Below, in pieces: positions 42,430 through 53,793 of a stretch of 64,000 bases of DNA. Position 1 is the stretch's first letter. Each line of letters starts with the position of its first letter. Both the position numbers and the translations under genes were made by a program. Under the pieces are notes generated by a model, which was given only the letters and a program-made list of their open reading frames with translations, had not been told where the DNA came from and did no database searches. Source of the DNA: Linnemannia hyalina (Eukaryota > Mortierellomycota > Mortierellomycetes > Mortierellales > Mortierellaceae); assembly GCA_019671135.1 (NCBI GenBank), contig JAHRHY010000005.1:186001-250000 (forward strand), written 5' to 3'.

Positions 42430-44798
42430 TCAATGGTAAGAAGAAGAGGGATCGACAAACGACATCTTATCGCCCGCACTCCTTACTCCCAATCCCTGAC
42501 CACTACCATGGCCAGCATGGTGGTAAGCAGAAGATCCCATTTCCTCGGGGACGTACGGCTGGGGGCTTGGGACGATAAGTGGCGGCGCGCTGTACATGTT
42601 ATTGATGATGTTGTTGTTGTTGTTGCTCAGATTATTGCCGGGGGTTCCAGAAGGGTAATCGAAAGGGTTCCGGTCATGACCGACGCCAGCTCCTCCTGCA
42701 CCCGCTCGTTCGTAATACTGGTTGGGCATAAACTGGCCATGCTGACTGTGCTGCATATGTTGCATGTGCATTTCTTGGTGGTGTTGGTAATTAGGGTTAT
42801 GGAAGGGGTCTTGACCACCTGGGTAATACCCTCCTCCTCCTCCTTGACCACCCTGCGAGTAATAATCCTGTTCATAACCACCCACAAGCCCACCATTCAA
42901 ATGCGCCGGGTACGGTTCAGAAGGTGGAGCCGGGAGAGGAGAACTCTCATCCTTCTTCCTCCGATCCTTCTCCAATTTCTCATCATCCTTCTTCCGCTGC
43001 TCCATCTCGATCAACAGCAACGTATCCGCCTTCCTCTGCTTACGACGTCGGTGTGAGTAGACCTGGAATCCAATCACGGCCAGAAATGCAAACCCGAAAA
43101 CAACCCCAAACCCAACAGCAACTCCATTAACTTTTCCTTTACTCCCATCCGTCGGGACTGAAGGTGGTGAAGGAGGACGAGGCGTGCCCGGTAACGCTGT
43201 GAACTGGGTGGACCAAGACCAAGCAGATGTCGAGAGGACGTAGATGGCTGGTGGTGGCGGAATGGGAGAGTCAGTGCCATTGGTGTTGAGAGCGAGAGGG
43301 GTCGCAGATGCAGGTGCGCCGTTGGTGTTGAATCCTAGTAGGGACAAGAGTTGGTTGCCAACCATGATGCATTGGTGGTCACGGACTGGTGGTGGAGTGA
43401 TAACACCCGCTGCAATTGTTGGCTGTGACCAGGTCCAGGTCGTAAGGTCTAGTGCAAAGATGTCGTTGGTGACCTTGTCGCTCGGTGCCAATGCGCCTCC
43501 AAACATGTACATTGTGTTTCCATCCGTCGCTATTATTAAGATGGAGAATTGATGGTGTTAATATATCTGAGGTTCATATGAATCCCATTTCATTGGCAAA
43601 AGTAATTTTGTCCGCATTCTCGAAAGGACTTACACAGAGCGACGCAGTGTCCGTATCGTGGTGTAGGAGTTCCATTAGGCGCTGCTGATATAGTTTTCTA
43701 TAATGAGGTCGAATATTTCACGCGTGTCAATGGAATTTGAAGCAGAAAGCGAACAGACAAGAGACTGTAACGCATTTCACATCGTCCCATCTGAAAGTGA
43801 CAACACTCATTCTTTTTTTAGCGCTTCATAGAACTTACCTGGCTAGTAACAGCTCCAGTCGCCATATCAACAACTGGCAGCGTCCCTAACGGCATCCCAG
43901 ACCCAACACCGGCATTCCCACCCTTGACAACCCCACCAATAACAACAGCCTTGCCCCCACCCGGTACAACCACCACCCTCGCCCCAACAACCGGTCCCAA
44001 ATTCGCATTCACATTCTGCCCGCCATTCCCTCCCTGCGGTGCAACATTCCACACAAACGAGCTTCCATCTACATCGCCGCTCTTATCGATAGAGATTAAG
44101 TCGGCTTCGGTGACGAGGCCGGTTAGACCGGATGCCAGGACTGAGGGAGTAGTGCTAGATTTTTGAGGGATCCAACCTCCGCCGATCACGACGCCGAGGG
44201 CGGCATTTGAGGTGCTGGGGATGGGTAATCCCGTTGTGGGGTTGACGGCGAGTGCGAACCCGGTCATAGTCCTGCCTGCTCCACTGATTCTTCCACCTTT
44301 GTTACCACTATTGCCGGCAGGCCCCGTATTCTGACTAACAGCCTTCTCAACCGCGCTCCAAGTCCCCTTGTCCATATCATACGCCATCATAAACCCCGCC
44401 CCGCCCGCATTCGCCGTATCCGCATTCCCCACCGTCAGAAACTTCTTTTGCCCGGGGACACAAGCACCAGAATGAAACCTCTGATACGGCGAGAAGTCCG
44501 AGGTAAGATTGGCCCAGACAGGGGTAGCGGAGGAAGGGCCAAAGGATTGAGATAGGTCGAGACGGAAGTGCTGGTTGGTCGGTTGGAGGTAGGTTGCGGT
44601 GGGCTCGTAGGTGACTCCGCCTTGGATGTGGAGAGCGGATGCAGTTTGGCAGATTGCGAATCCTCCGACGGGGTATGGAGCGATTGCGTTTGCGGTGGGG
44701 GATGAGATGAGGAGGAGGGAGAGGGACAGGGATGCGAGGAGTGGGAGGCGTTTTGGGTGTGTTCTCCTCCTGTGTGGTGGACGTTGGGAAGGAGGCAT
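42430..44798 (-). CDS. Kelch/galactose-oxidase-like beta-propeller protein with signal peptide and TM segment (copy B)
   Basis: 707 residues in three exons (44798-43839, 43697-43634, 43529-42430). The 64-nt middle exon is set by frame: it links VTSQ to KTISAAPNGTPTPRYGHCVAL and then STDGNTMYMFGG, a regular kelch blade. The N-terminus is Arg-rich and then hydrophobic (LPLLASLSLSLLLISSPTANA), a signal peptide with a long n-region. After the propeller, a Pro-rich linker precedes one TM helix (VAVGFGVVFGFAFLAVIGFQVY) with RRRK behind it, an E/K-rich coiled stretch and a Gly/Tyr/His/Asn-rich cytosolic tail. The architecture matches copy A, but the tails are unrelated in composition. The role is probably at the cell surface; the ligand is unknown. 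Confidence 0.85.
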
Positions 44799-45481
44799 AT
44801 TGAATGGTCTGTCTGCACCGGGCTGAATGTTAAATAGGGATTATGAGTTGAAGGTGGAGGGCTGATAGGCGAGAAATAGGTTGAGACCAGCTCCGGAAGA
44901 AAGAGAGGAGAGTATTAGAGGGTATAACTAAGAGATGGTGATGAAAGGAGTGGAGTGGGGAGAGGAGGGAGTCGAATGAGTGATGAGGGAAAAGGAAGAG
45001 GGAAAGAGGTAGAGGAATAGAGAAAGAGACAGAGAGAGTGAGAGAGGAACAGCCTGTGAGCGGCAAAGGAATAAATTAACTTGGCTGGCTAGCAAACAGG
45101 CTGGGGTTTCGTTTGTGCTCTCAACTCTCGAAAAAAGCAGACCACAAAAAAAAAAAAAAAACAAGAAATCAAATGTGCCACGAGGAACATGAAAAGGAGA
45201 ACACGGGCGAGGCCGATCGAATTACAGTTGTATTATTTACCCACAATTGCGGGTAGAGGAAGAAGGTGTTGACGGGAAGGGAGACTATCACAAACTTTCA
45301 ATTCAATCTGTGCCTGTTGTCGTGTCTCCATAGTCGTGGCTGTCGTCATAATCGGTAAACTGTTGTTGCTGGGTTTACATTCCTACTCCAATGATCGCAC
45401 CTACAAATAACATATTTTAATAGCATGGGGATGGATGGAGGGGTATATGGGTGAAAAAGGCTATGAAAGGGCTGTTGAGAA
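44799..45481. promoter_or_regulatory. Kelch copy B promoter and hydrolase 3' flank
   Basis: Leftward CT-rich leader material (GA-rich on this strand) covers 44860-45030. An A run is present near 45148. No gene is seen. Confidence 0.4.
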
Positions 45482-47646
45482 TTAAACGGTCCAGCCCCAT
45501 TCAACAATCTCATGGACCTGGAGCTTCTTGGCCGCATCGACTGGCGCAACATTGTCAAAGTGGTGTGTCAACCATTGGCCTGCAGAAATAACAGTGTACC
45601 ATGAACGGGGGGATGAGATCAGGTGGAAGCAGTGGTGGCCTCCTGGGATCTCCAGATATGTCATCGACGCATTGCTCTCTAATAGGTCACAGAGAATTGG
45701 TCCCGTTAGGATGTGTTCCTATTCCTGCCCCGAATGATTGATGAGAAAAGAGAGAAGCGGCTAGATAGTACTTACTGTTGCGGAACTCGTTGACAAAGGC
45801 GCGCGTATTTTGCACAGGTGTCAATGTATCAAGATCGCCGCTAAGAGGCAAAACAAACAAACAAGACAATGTAGACAGCCTATTAGAAACTCGTGAACAT
45901 ACTCGCGACATGTCAATTGAAGGGTACAAAACAAAGAGCTTACTGGACGATCATAAAGGGAACTCCTGCGCCACCCTTGATACGGAACCTGGGTGAATGC
46001 TCAGACAAGAACTTGATATCTACTCATTCCAGGCAGGAATGACAAACAGTCACAGTTAAACATGCATATTAGATCCAGCGATGAAAGAAGTCAGGATACA
46101 AGTCCGTGATACCAAAAAGATACGTACTGTCGGCAGAGTCGGGGGATCCTTCACGCTTAGCAACGTCCCTGATAAACCGTCCACGCCCATCATGGTTACA
46201 AATATTATTCATATCGACCAGATCCACAATAGCACTGAGCCCCAAACATCCTTGAACAGTCGTATCAACATCCTCGAATCCAGGCTGGTACTCAGGCTGA
46301 TTGGGGGTCAGGGCCAACATACAGGCCATATGGCCACCTGCAGAGTCGCCTGCGACAATGATGTTGTTGGGGTTGCCTCCAAATATCCGGATCTCGTCCT
46401 TGACCCAGCGCAAGGCCCGTTTGCAGTCCAGCAACTGAGTCGGGTATCCTGCCTTGGTGCTTAAACGGTAGCCCACCGCGACCACTATCCAGTCCTGCGA
46501 GATCATCTCTGTGAGAAGAGGTCCAATGATTTTCTTGCTTCCTGCTGTCCATTCCCCACCATGTATGTAAAACTATTTGGATATAAATAATGTTGAGTAA
46601 GAGTATGCTCTTGCATGAAGAGGTCCGTGGTTTCCTTGTTTTTCGTCACTTTACACAGTTGTTGAGAAGTCAAGAAAGACAACCTACCAGGACAGGCCTG
46701 TCGTCGCCTCCTTCGACTGTGTGGGGTTTGTAAATGTCCAGACTCATCTCTGCTGCCGACTCCCATCCGTCTGATTCCAGCACGCTTAGCTGTTCCTTTG
46801 GTGTCCAATATGGGACTATTGGATGTTAAAATGAAAGGGTGGTTAGTAATTTACATCCTTCTTGCTTGTTCCATTGAGTCCTTTGACGACAATAACAGCC
46901 CCTTCCTGACGTACTGTTCTCGTAGAGGGTGTAATCTCCCGACCAGAGGAATGGGTTCAACAACTGCTGCCAGAACCGGGCACTATCAAAATGAACCATC
47001 ATTTAAGAAAGAAAGTCGGTCAGAACAAAAATGGATCCCTTCCTTCGTTTCTATTCTCACGATGCATTTTTTTCATTCTTACAGCCCCTTCCCTTTGGCC
47101 TGTGCAAAAGTACAGGAAGGGAGAAGACTCACTTACGTGGTGGGACCAGGAAGTTCGATCCATTCCTTGCTCTCCTTGGCCAATTGATCCAGAAACTTTT
47201 GTCCGAGCGCCTGGACCTCGAATGATCGCCTAGATAGATACAGGAGTCCAACAGCCGTGATGATGTTTGTGTAGTAAAAGAACCGGACCAACAGCGACTC
47301 CTCTATTCGCATATAATTCATCACCAAGACACAGTAAAGGTAAGAAGCATGTCAGGCGGACAATGGTCATTCTCTTTATCAACTCAAAACATGCCCAGAA
47401 GAACGTACGGAAGGTGCCGGTGAGGTGGAGCCAGGTGTAGAAACATGCGTCGGTGCACATGATGGAAAGAGGCAGCTCCGAGAGCTGGTTGCTGAGGACA
47501 CAGAGGACGATGTTGATTTTGCGGTTACGGGTCGCGGCGCCAGTGATGGCGACCCAGGACAGGACGAGGGTGACAAAGGACGCCGCCGCATAGGAGACTG
47601 CCCAGGTGGACTTTGCCAGGTACATGCCCAGGTCTATCAGTGCCAT
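45482..47646 (-). CDS. Membrane-anchored alpha/beta hydrolase (esterase/lipase, HGG/GDSAGG type)
   Basis: 460 residues in eight exons: 47646-47409, 47302-47137, 46982-46915, 46815-46688, 46572-46128, 46019-45944, 45840-45776, 45678-45482. Two to three hydrophobic segments in exons 1-2 suggest anchoring in the ER or another membrane. The catalytic domain has the oxyanion motif YIHGGEW, nucleophile elbow GDSAGG, acid in HGDLDTLTP and base in PGGHHCFH, the complete Ser-Asp-His triad of carboxylesterase/HSL-like hydrolases. Proteins of this plan hydrolyse acyl esters such as steryl acetates, prenylcysteine methyl esters or lipids; the substrate is not clear. The small exons 3, 6 and 7 (68, 76 and 65 nt) are supported by continuity of the fold. 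Confidence 0.88.
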
Positions 47647-50643
47647 CGTGTATGTTCGATGTTGATATGCTCCGTTCTGTTGTTGCTTGTTCCTTGAGTG
47701 TTGGCTTGTGGTTGATAAGTGAAACCGAGTGTTTGTCAACGGTTGTTGTTCAATTTCTTTTCTCCGTTATGTGTGTATGTGTGTTGTCGATGAGTCCGGC
47801 TGCAAGGAAAGGAAAGATAAGGGAATAATGAAAGGAAGAGATATGCAAAGTGCCAATTGGACCCGATGGCCGATGCTCTGTGGTGACAGAATTATTCCTT
47901 GTTTTTTGTGGGGAAGGAAAGAAAGGGTGCCACGGACAACCCTTGATGCTTGTTTGTTTGATGAGCGAAGAGTTGATTCAGGAATGAATGTCGCCCTGAA
48001 GGTTGTCGTTATTGTTGCTGCTTGTTATCTGTTCCAAGAGTGTGTCCGGTATGAGTCCGTCAAGGAGGTATGGAGAAAGAACGGAGAAAAGAGAAAAGGG
48101 AAAAGTGTGAAGAAGAGAAGAAGGAAAGGGGGGAAGTAGAGAGATAAAGGAAAAATAAGGCGGCATACCATAATGAAAAACAAGGTTGGGTCGGTCGGCA
48201 TCATTCTCTCTGACTTTGGGGTAAATCATATACACGATTATGCTTCCTGAAAGTGAACGTGTCAATCCCACCCTCTTTGCTCACTTTCTCGTTGTGCCCT
48301 TTTGTTTGTACACCCCTATTCATAACGACCGCTTCCTTTCCCTTGCCCACAATGCTCTCTTATCCCTTCTTGTCCCTCACCACCACCCCCACACACACCA
48401 TTGCACATTCAATTAATCGTAGAAAGCCACTCTTCCCTTTGTCCACCCCAGCAGAAAATGAATACGGGCAAATAAAAAAAAGGTGAACCGGCGCACCACC
48501 TGTCAACTTGAACGAACGCCTCCCGCTTGGAACTCCTCCATCCGTCTGCCACTGACCGATCGGTCCCCTTTTTTTATTTTATTTTTTCCATTTTTTTATT
48601 TTTTTTTTGTTGGGTTAACGTGGTTCAATGAAGGGAAGGTTGGTTCGGTCTCTTTGGGCAATTACTGTTGACACCTTCGCACCCTGTCACCTTCCCCTCC
48701 TCCCTCCTCGTTCCTCACCTAGGAAACACAAACCGGTACTTTTCTGTTTGTCTACAAGGTGTATGTGTATGCAATGCGTTCGGCTCGTGTCATCAACAAA
48801 AAAAAGCCTTGGGTTCTTCCCTTCCTCCCCCCACTTTTTTCCCTCATTGTTTCCCGCCTCGTCTCGCACTGCTCCTTTTTGTGTCATCAAAAAAATCCTC
48901 CGGGTACTTTGCCTCAGCAAACGCAGACAAACAGTTCATAGTTTTGCATGATTTCCCTTTTTCGTTCCATTGCTATCCGTTCGCCCAACTATGGGCAAAA
49001 CATAAAAAATCTTTGGGGGATGAAAGAGACAGGGAGACAAACGCAGATATCCGGAGGATGAGGAGGAAGACGAGGGGGGAGAGGTGAAGGGAGTTCAACA
49101 ACAGTTTGGTTATCCGCTTGAGCAACTAGTGGTTCTTAGGAGAAGCAGAGGGCTCTTTGTCTCGCTACTGCTTCTGCCTCGGGCGGGTGGAGTGCCAACG
49201 CCCTCCAAAGGCTGCAAATGTGGGAGGAGAGAAGGAAAAATTGATGGGAACTTGGACGGAGGGTAGTTGCCGGACCTGGGGCCAATTGGCGGCGGCGAGG
49301 AGTACGAGCTGAATTATGGTACAACAACATGACTACATAGCGCCGGTCTTGTATTCCCCCTACTCTACCCCAAAGAAGCAAAAAAAAAGAACTCTTCTGT
49401 TTCTCCTCTTGAATCTGCAACTTTTCTTCTCCACAACAAACGCCAGTTGACATGCATATGTCTGTCTTATGTTCAGATGGGATATATCGAGTGATGGCGC
49501 ATAACTTCTTGGATTTATTTGGTGGCAAAAACTTCCTCTCCACCCCATCGTACCCCGATGCGATGCGCATTGTCCACTTTTTTTTTTTTTTCCTTCAGCA
49601 ACTTTAGCATGGCATAAACAACAACAAAACATGAGCGATATAGGATCTACTGACAAGCGAAAAGCACCTCCTTTTCTGGAAATATAATCTGTGGGCACCC
49701 AGACCAAGAGCGGTCGTACTGGGCTTCCCTTTCCTCCGATCACGCACAGAAAGAACGGGATCCCAAAGTCCATTTGTGAGTTTTGATCGAATGACTTTTT
49801 CCCAACGTGTTGAACAAAAGTAAAACTTTATTTTTAAGCCTCAGCAGGACAATAAAAAATGTTATGGCATTCAGCTTCCCGCTTTAGGGGTGTGGAAGGG
49901 CTTTCTGGTGCCGTCGATGGTCTGGGTTCCTTGTGGAAGTAAAGTCTGTTGAAAGGATAATGGGGTATAGTTGGGTGCTAGTCAATGGAGGAGATTCGAC
50001 GCTGGATGAATACGTATGTAATGGCATCCAGGTAGGAAGGTAACGAAGTGATTGCTAGCGGCTGGTGGTGCAACTAAAGTAGTTAAGGCAATAGAGCGAG
50101 AACAATCGCCGTAATGATGGTTAGTAGGTAGTAAGGTATTGGAGGGGTTCCGAGGGCGCCGATGGCCATTTTGCCTCTCAATTGCTTGCCCTTTGTGGTG
50201 CTTATAAAACAGAACTTGAAATATGGCATTGGGTGTCTACGACCAGTTCGCGTGGAATTACATGATACGACCTCTAGAAGAGGAAGATATGCAACCTGAC
50301 GCTGGTCTAAACCCACACCCTGCCTGTCAATGCTATATCAACATTGTTCATCTATTGCTCACTCGTTACTTCTTCCGACAACTCATTGTGGAAAGCCATG
50401 TCGATGGATTAAGGTGTAACTGAGCAATGGGTTAAAGAAGAAGAAAACCGTACGCACAGCCAGGAACACTTGCAATTTTGATCAACAGCCAAGAGGCAGT
50501 CACGTAAACAACAAAGGGCGATTCACTTTTTTTTGTGTGAGAAAGGAATCACCTTTCACCAACACGACCAAGACCTTCAAGGACAGGAACAACCGACTTA
50601 CCAAAGGCAACAGCAGGAAACAACAACCAAGCATACAAACATA
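47647..50643. other. Gene-free divergent stretch between hydrolase and BMT2 genes
   Basis: About 3 kb with several homopolymer T/A runs (48570-48610, 49576-49592) and no ORF that shows a domain or a credible spliced series. A 66-codon ORF at 50223-50423 starts with a fair ATG context but shows nothing recognisable. It probably contains both promoters. Confidence 0.4.
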
Positions 50644-51857
50644 ATGGCCGTCAAGAAACCAAAACGGTCGACCGCAAAGCGGAGGCGCATTCCCGTCACC
50701 GCATCACTCCCTCCCACAGCAACCCCTGCAACCACCTCACAGCACTCCCTCACACCAGCAGGATCCTCCTCTGCAGGCTCACTATCAGTCCTTATGGCAT
50801 TGACACCCTCAGGCGCTGAGACAACCTCATCCACATCCTCTCTCCTAACCATCAAATCCTCAAAAACCGTCGCCCGCAAGAAATCCTCCATGGCCACCGC
50901 ACAATTGATCCGGCGATACCATACTCTCAACAAGGAGCTCTCCCAATGCCTTGCTCGCATCGATGCTTCGACGAATTCTTCTCAGTCAGGAAATGGAGGT
51001 GGAGGCGGATATCAGAGATCGCAGGGACCGAGGTACACGGCACAACAAAAGGCGGATGATTTGGCGAGGATAGCGGCGATCCGGCAGGAGATGGATGACC
51101 TTGGAGGGCTAGACATGTACCAGAAAGCCTCGACTTTGGGACAGTCCAAGCAGCGTGGAGGCGATTCCAGCAAGTGGTTTATCCCCGTTATTGAGAGCTG
51201 TCATCCCCAGCTTGATAAAAAGGTAAAGGCTACAAATGGAGCCGTGACTTAATAGACACGACGCGCCCAATTACCAATAATTGAAGCGATTATTAACGCA
51301 TACGTTGGATATGGGAAACATAGGCGGGTAAGCCGTTAAGACTACTGGACATTGGAGCACTCTCACCCCACAACTACCAAAAATACAGCTCCTGGATCAA
51401 AGCAACACCCATCGACCTCAACCCCCAAGACCCGCTCATCACAAAAATGGACTTCCTCGAAATGCCCATCCCCACCACAAAAGATGACCTCTTCGACATC
51501 GTCAGCCTCTCCCTCGTCGTCAACTTTGTCGGCGACCCAACCCAACGCGGCGAGATCCTGCGCCATTCAACTCGATTCTTGGTACCCGGCACGGGACTTT
51601 TGTATCTGGTGCTTCCTCTGCCGTGCATTGACAACTCGCGGTATATGGACCATGAGCTGTTGGTCGAGATGATGGCTGCGTTGGGATACACGACGCTTGT
51701 GAGCCATCACCTTGCGAAAAAGTTGGCCTACTATGCCTTCCGACTGGATGTTGATGTTGCTCCTTCTTTCTCTGGAGACAAAGGGAGTAAAAAGGCGGCC
51801 AGTCAGCCGTTGTTTCCCAAGAAGATGCGTCATGATAAACCCAATCGTAACAAGTAA
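50644..51857 (+). CDS. BMT2: 25S rRNA adenine-N1 methyltransferase, Bmt2-like
   Basis: A nucleolar SAM-dependent enzyme of 370 residues that in yeast makes m1A in 25S rRNA. Exons are 50644-51222 and 51324-51857; the phase-0 junction gives KKAGKPLRLLDIGALSPHNY, the SAM-binding motif I region. PIDLNPQDP follows as the acidic-loop motif, then MDFLEMPIP and FDIVSLSLVVNFVGDPTQRGEILR, the segment most characteristic of Bmt2. The basic N-terminus (KKPKRSTAKRRR) is a likely nuclear/nucleolar signal. A disordered Ser/Thr-rich stretch (residues about 20-80) separates it from the Bmt2 N-terminal helical part (LIRRYHTLNKELSQ). I chose the ATG at 50644 just before the basic stretch; the open frame extends upstream. 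Confidence 0.9.
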
Positions 51858-53793
51858 GTCTGAACTTGCATTGTCTTCGTCTGGCTGTGAGAGAACGTTG
51901 TTTAATGCTTATTATGGAGATGTCTATTCAACTAACTAACCTACCTCGTCTCGTTTTTAACACCCCCTGTAGCTTCTGCATTGTCCTTGCATAGCATTGT
52001 TGAACGCCCGACACGTAATAAAAATCACCCAAGCAGGACGCAACCATGTCAGCCAGTTCATATATCAACTCTATCCACTACACACATACACACACTCTCT
52101 CTTCTTCTTCTTCTTCCTCCAACCCTTCACACATACGCATACCCATCTGCATGCAATGCTGCTTTGTTCTTTCAGGATCGAGAGTCGCAACCTCTCGTTC
52201 CATCTGGGCTTGAGGAATGCGGTTCCAGGCTATTCTTCCACACTCTCACAGCCTCTTTCTCAACTCTCTCTGTCTCGTTCCTAATCACGTACCTCCCCCA
52301 ATTTTTCAAGACTCCGACACAGAGAGGATCAGATTTTCATTCCTCTCCAATAATGCACATCTTGCGATTATCGCTTTTGCTTTGCATACAACAAAGAAAA
52401 AGGCATGGATGGACGGATGACCGGTCAATTGCTTCTTTGGCCCGGGGACTCATTGCGCCTCTACTGTCCCTCTGTGCAATATCTTTGTCCTCGGGATTGT
52501 GAAGAGAGGTTGAAGAAAAATGTGATTTCTTGTTTGTCGCAAAACAGACGTTAGAGATTATTAGGCGGGAGGGTAACGATTCCATGGGCCGATGGATTTG
52601 ATGGGTGGACGTCAACATACCCTGTCCTATTTTCCTGCCTAACTGTCAGTATTACAGTTGTTCACAACAAACTTGTCTCCTCTTGGCTTCGGACGAACCG
52701 TGAGAGGGATCAAAAAGGAGAGACCCTCAGCACTGAAGCTGGTACTCTTGGCCATCAACTAAAACTTGCAAAATCGACAAAAAGAAAGCGGACTCTGGGA
52801 AGTGTTCAAACAGACAATTGAATTGAATTGAATTGATTTTTTTTTTTTTTTTTTTTTTTGGGAGATCGTGCATTAGGCGAAGGAAAATAGACAGATGGGA
52901 ACAGAAGGTGAAGATGAAAGCCCATGCGCCGCCCCTGCACCTGGGCTCAATTTTATTTTCCGTTTTCTGTTCTGTTCATGAAAAGGTACTTGCAAGATAC
53001 AGTGGAGTTGGGTTGGGTTCAAGAGTAGTAATGATGGCAGGTAAAATAGTGGGGAATGAGGGGATGAAGGGGGACGGAAGAGGAGGACGAAGAAAAGTCA
53101 GGGGGTTGAACATCATCTTTTTGTACAACTGGTTAGTTGACGGACGATGGACATCAAGAAGAAAAAAAAAAAAGGTCGTCTCGTGTCAAGAGAAGTGAGA
53201 ATAGCACCTCACCTCTTTGCCGTTTTTGTTCGTCCCCTCTGGCTTCAGCTCAATTATTTTTGGGTGCGTGTGTACCTCTCTGGTTATCCATTCATTTCAC
53301 GAACGGACTGTGGGTGTTCGGGTCAGTCCATCACTGCAGAAAGGAAATGGAAAGCAGTGCAACACGACAAAAAGCTCTCTTTTTTTTTTACACAGTTCTG
53401 ATAAAGTAAACCCATTTAACTGCCAGAAGGAAGATGGGGAAGAAGGGAGGGAAGCGAGGGAAGAGATGAAAGAGGATCCGTTGCTGATAACCGCGACAAT
53501 TACTGGGTGATAAAAAGGACCAACCAACCCTTCGAGGCACACCAACAAAACAAACAAACAAACAAATAAATCTTTACTTCTTCATTCGACTCTTGTACCT
53601 CCTTCCATCCCCTCTGCGCCTTTCTCGTCCTTTATTTATTTTCCACGTTTGTTGGTTAACAGCGACTCATCCTTTGCTTTTCTTTGCATCTTTTTTTCAC
53701 AACCCCCTTTTTTTACGTTTCTCTCTTGTAATATCTGTCGTTTTGTCGTCATTTTTCACCCGCAAAACTAAAAAAATTACAAGGACGCCGAGT
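51858..53793. other. Gene-free stretch between BMT2 and monooxygenase genes
   Basis: No gene is seen. It contains (AATTG)4 followed by a T run of over 20 (52816-52859), an A run near 53160, and a CT-rich leader before the ATG at 53794. Confidence 0.4.

Noticed and set aside
50223..50423. A 66-codon frame with a fair ATG before the BMT2 gene.
   Set aside because: No domain, signal peptide or repeat; could be real but nothing in the sequence supports it.
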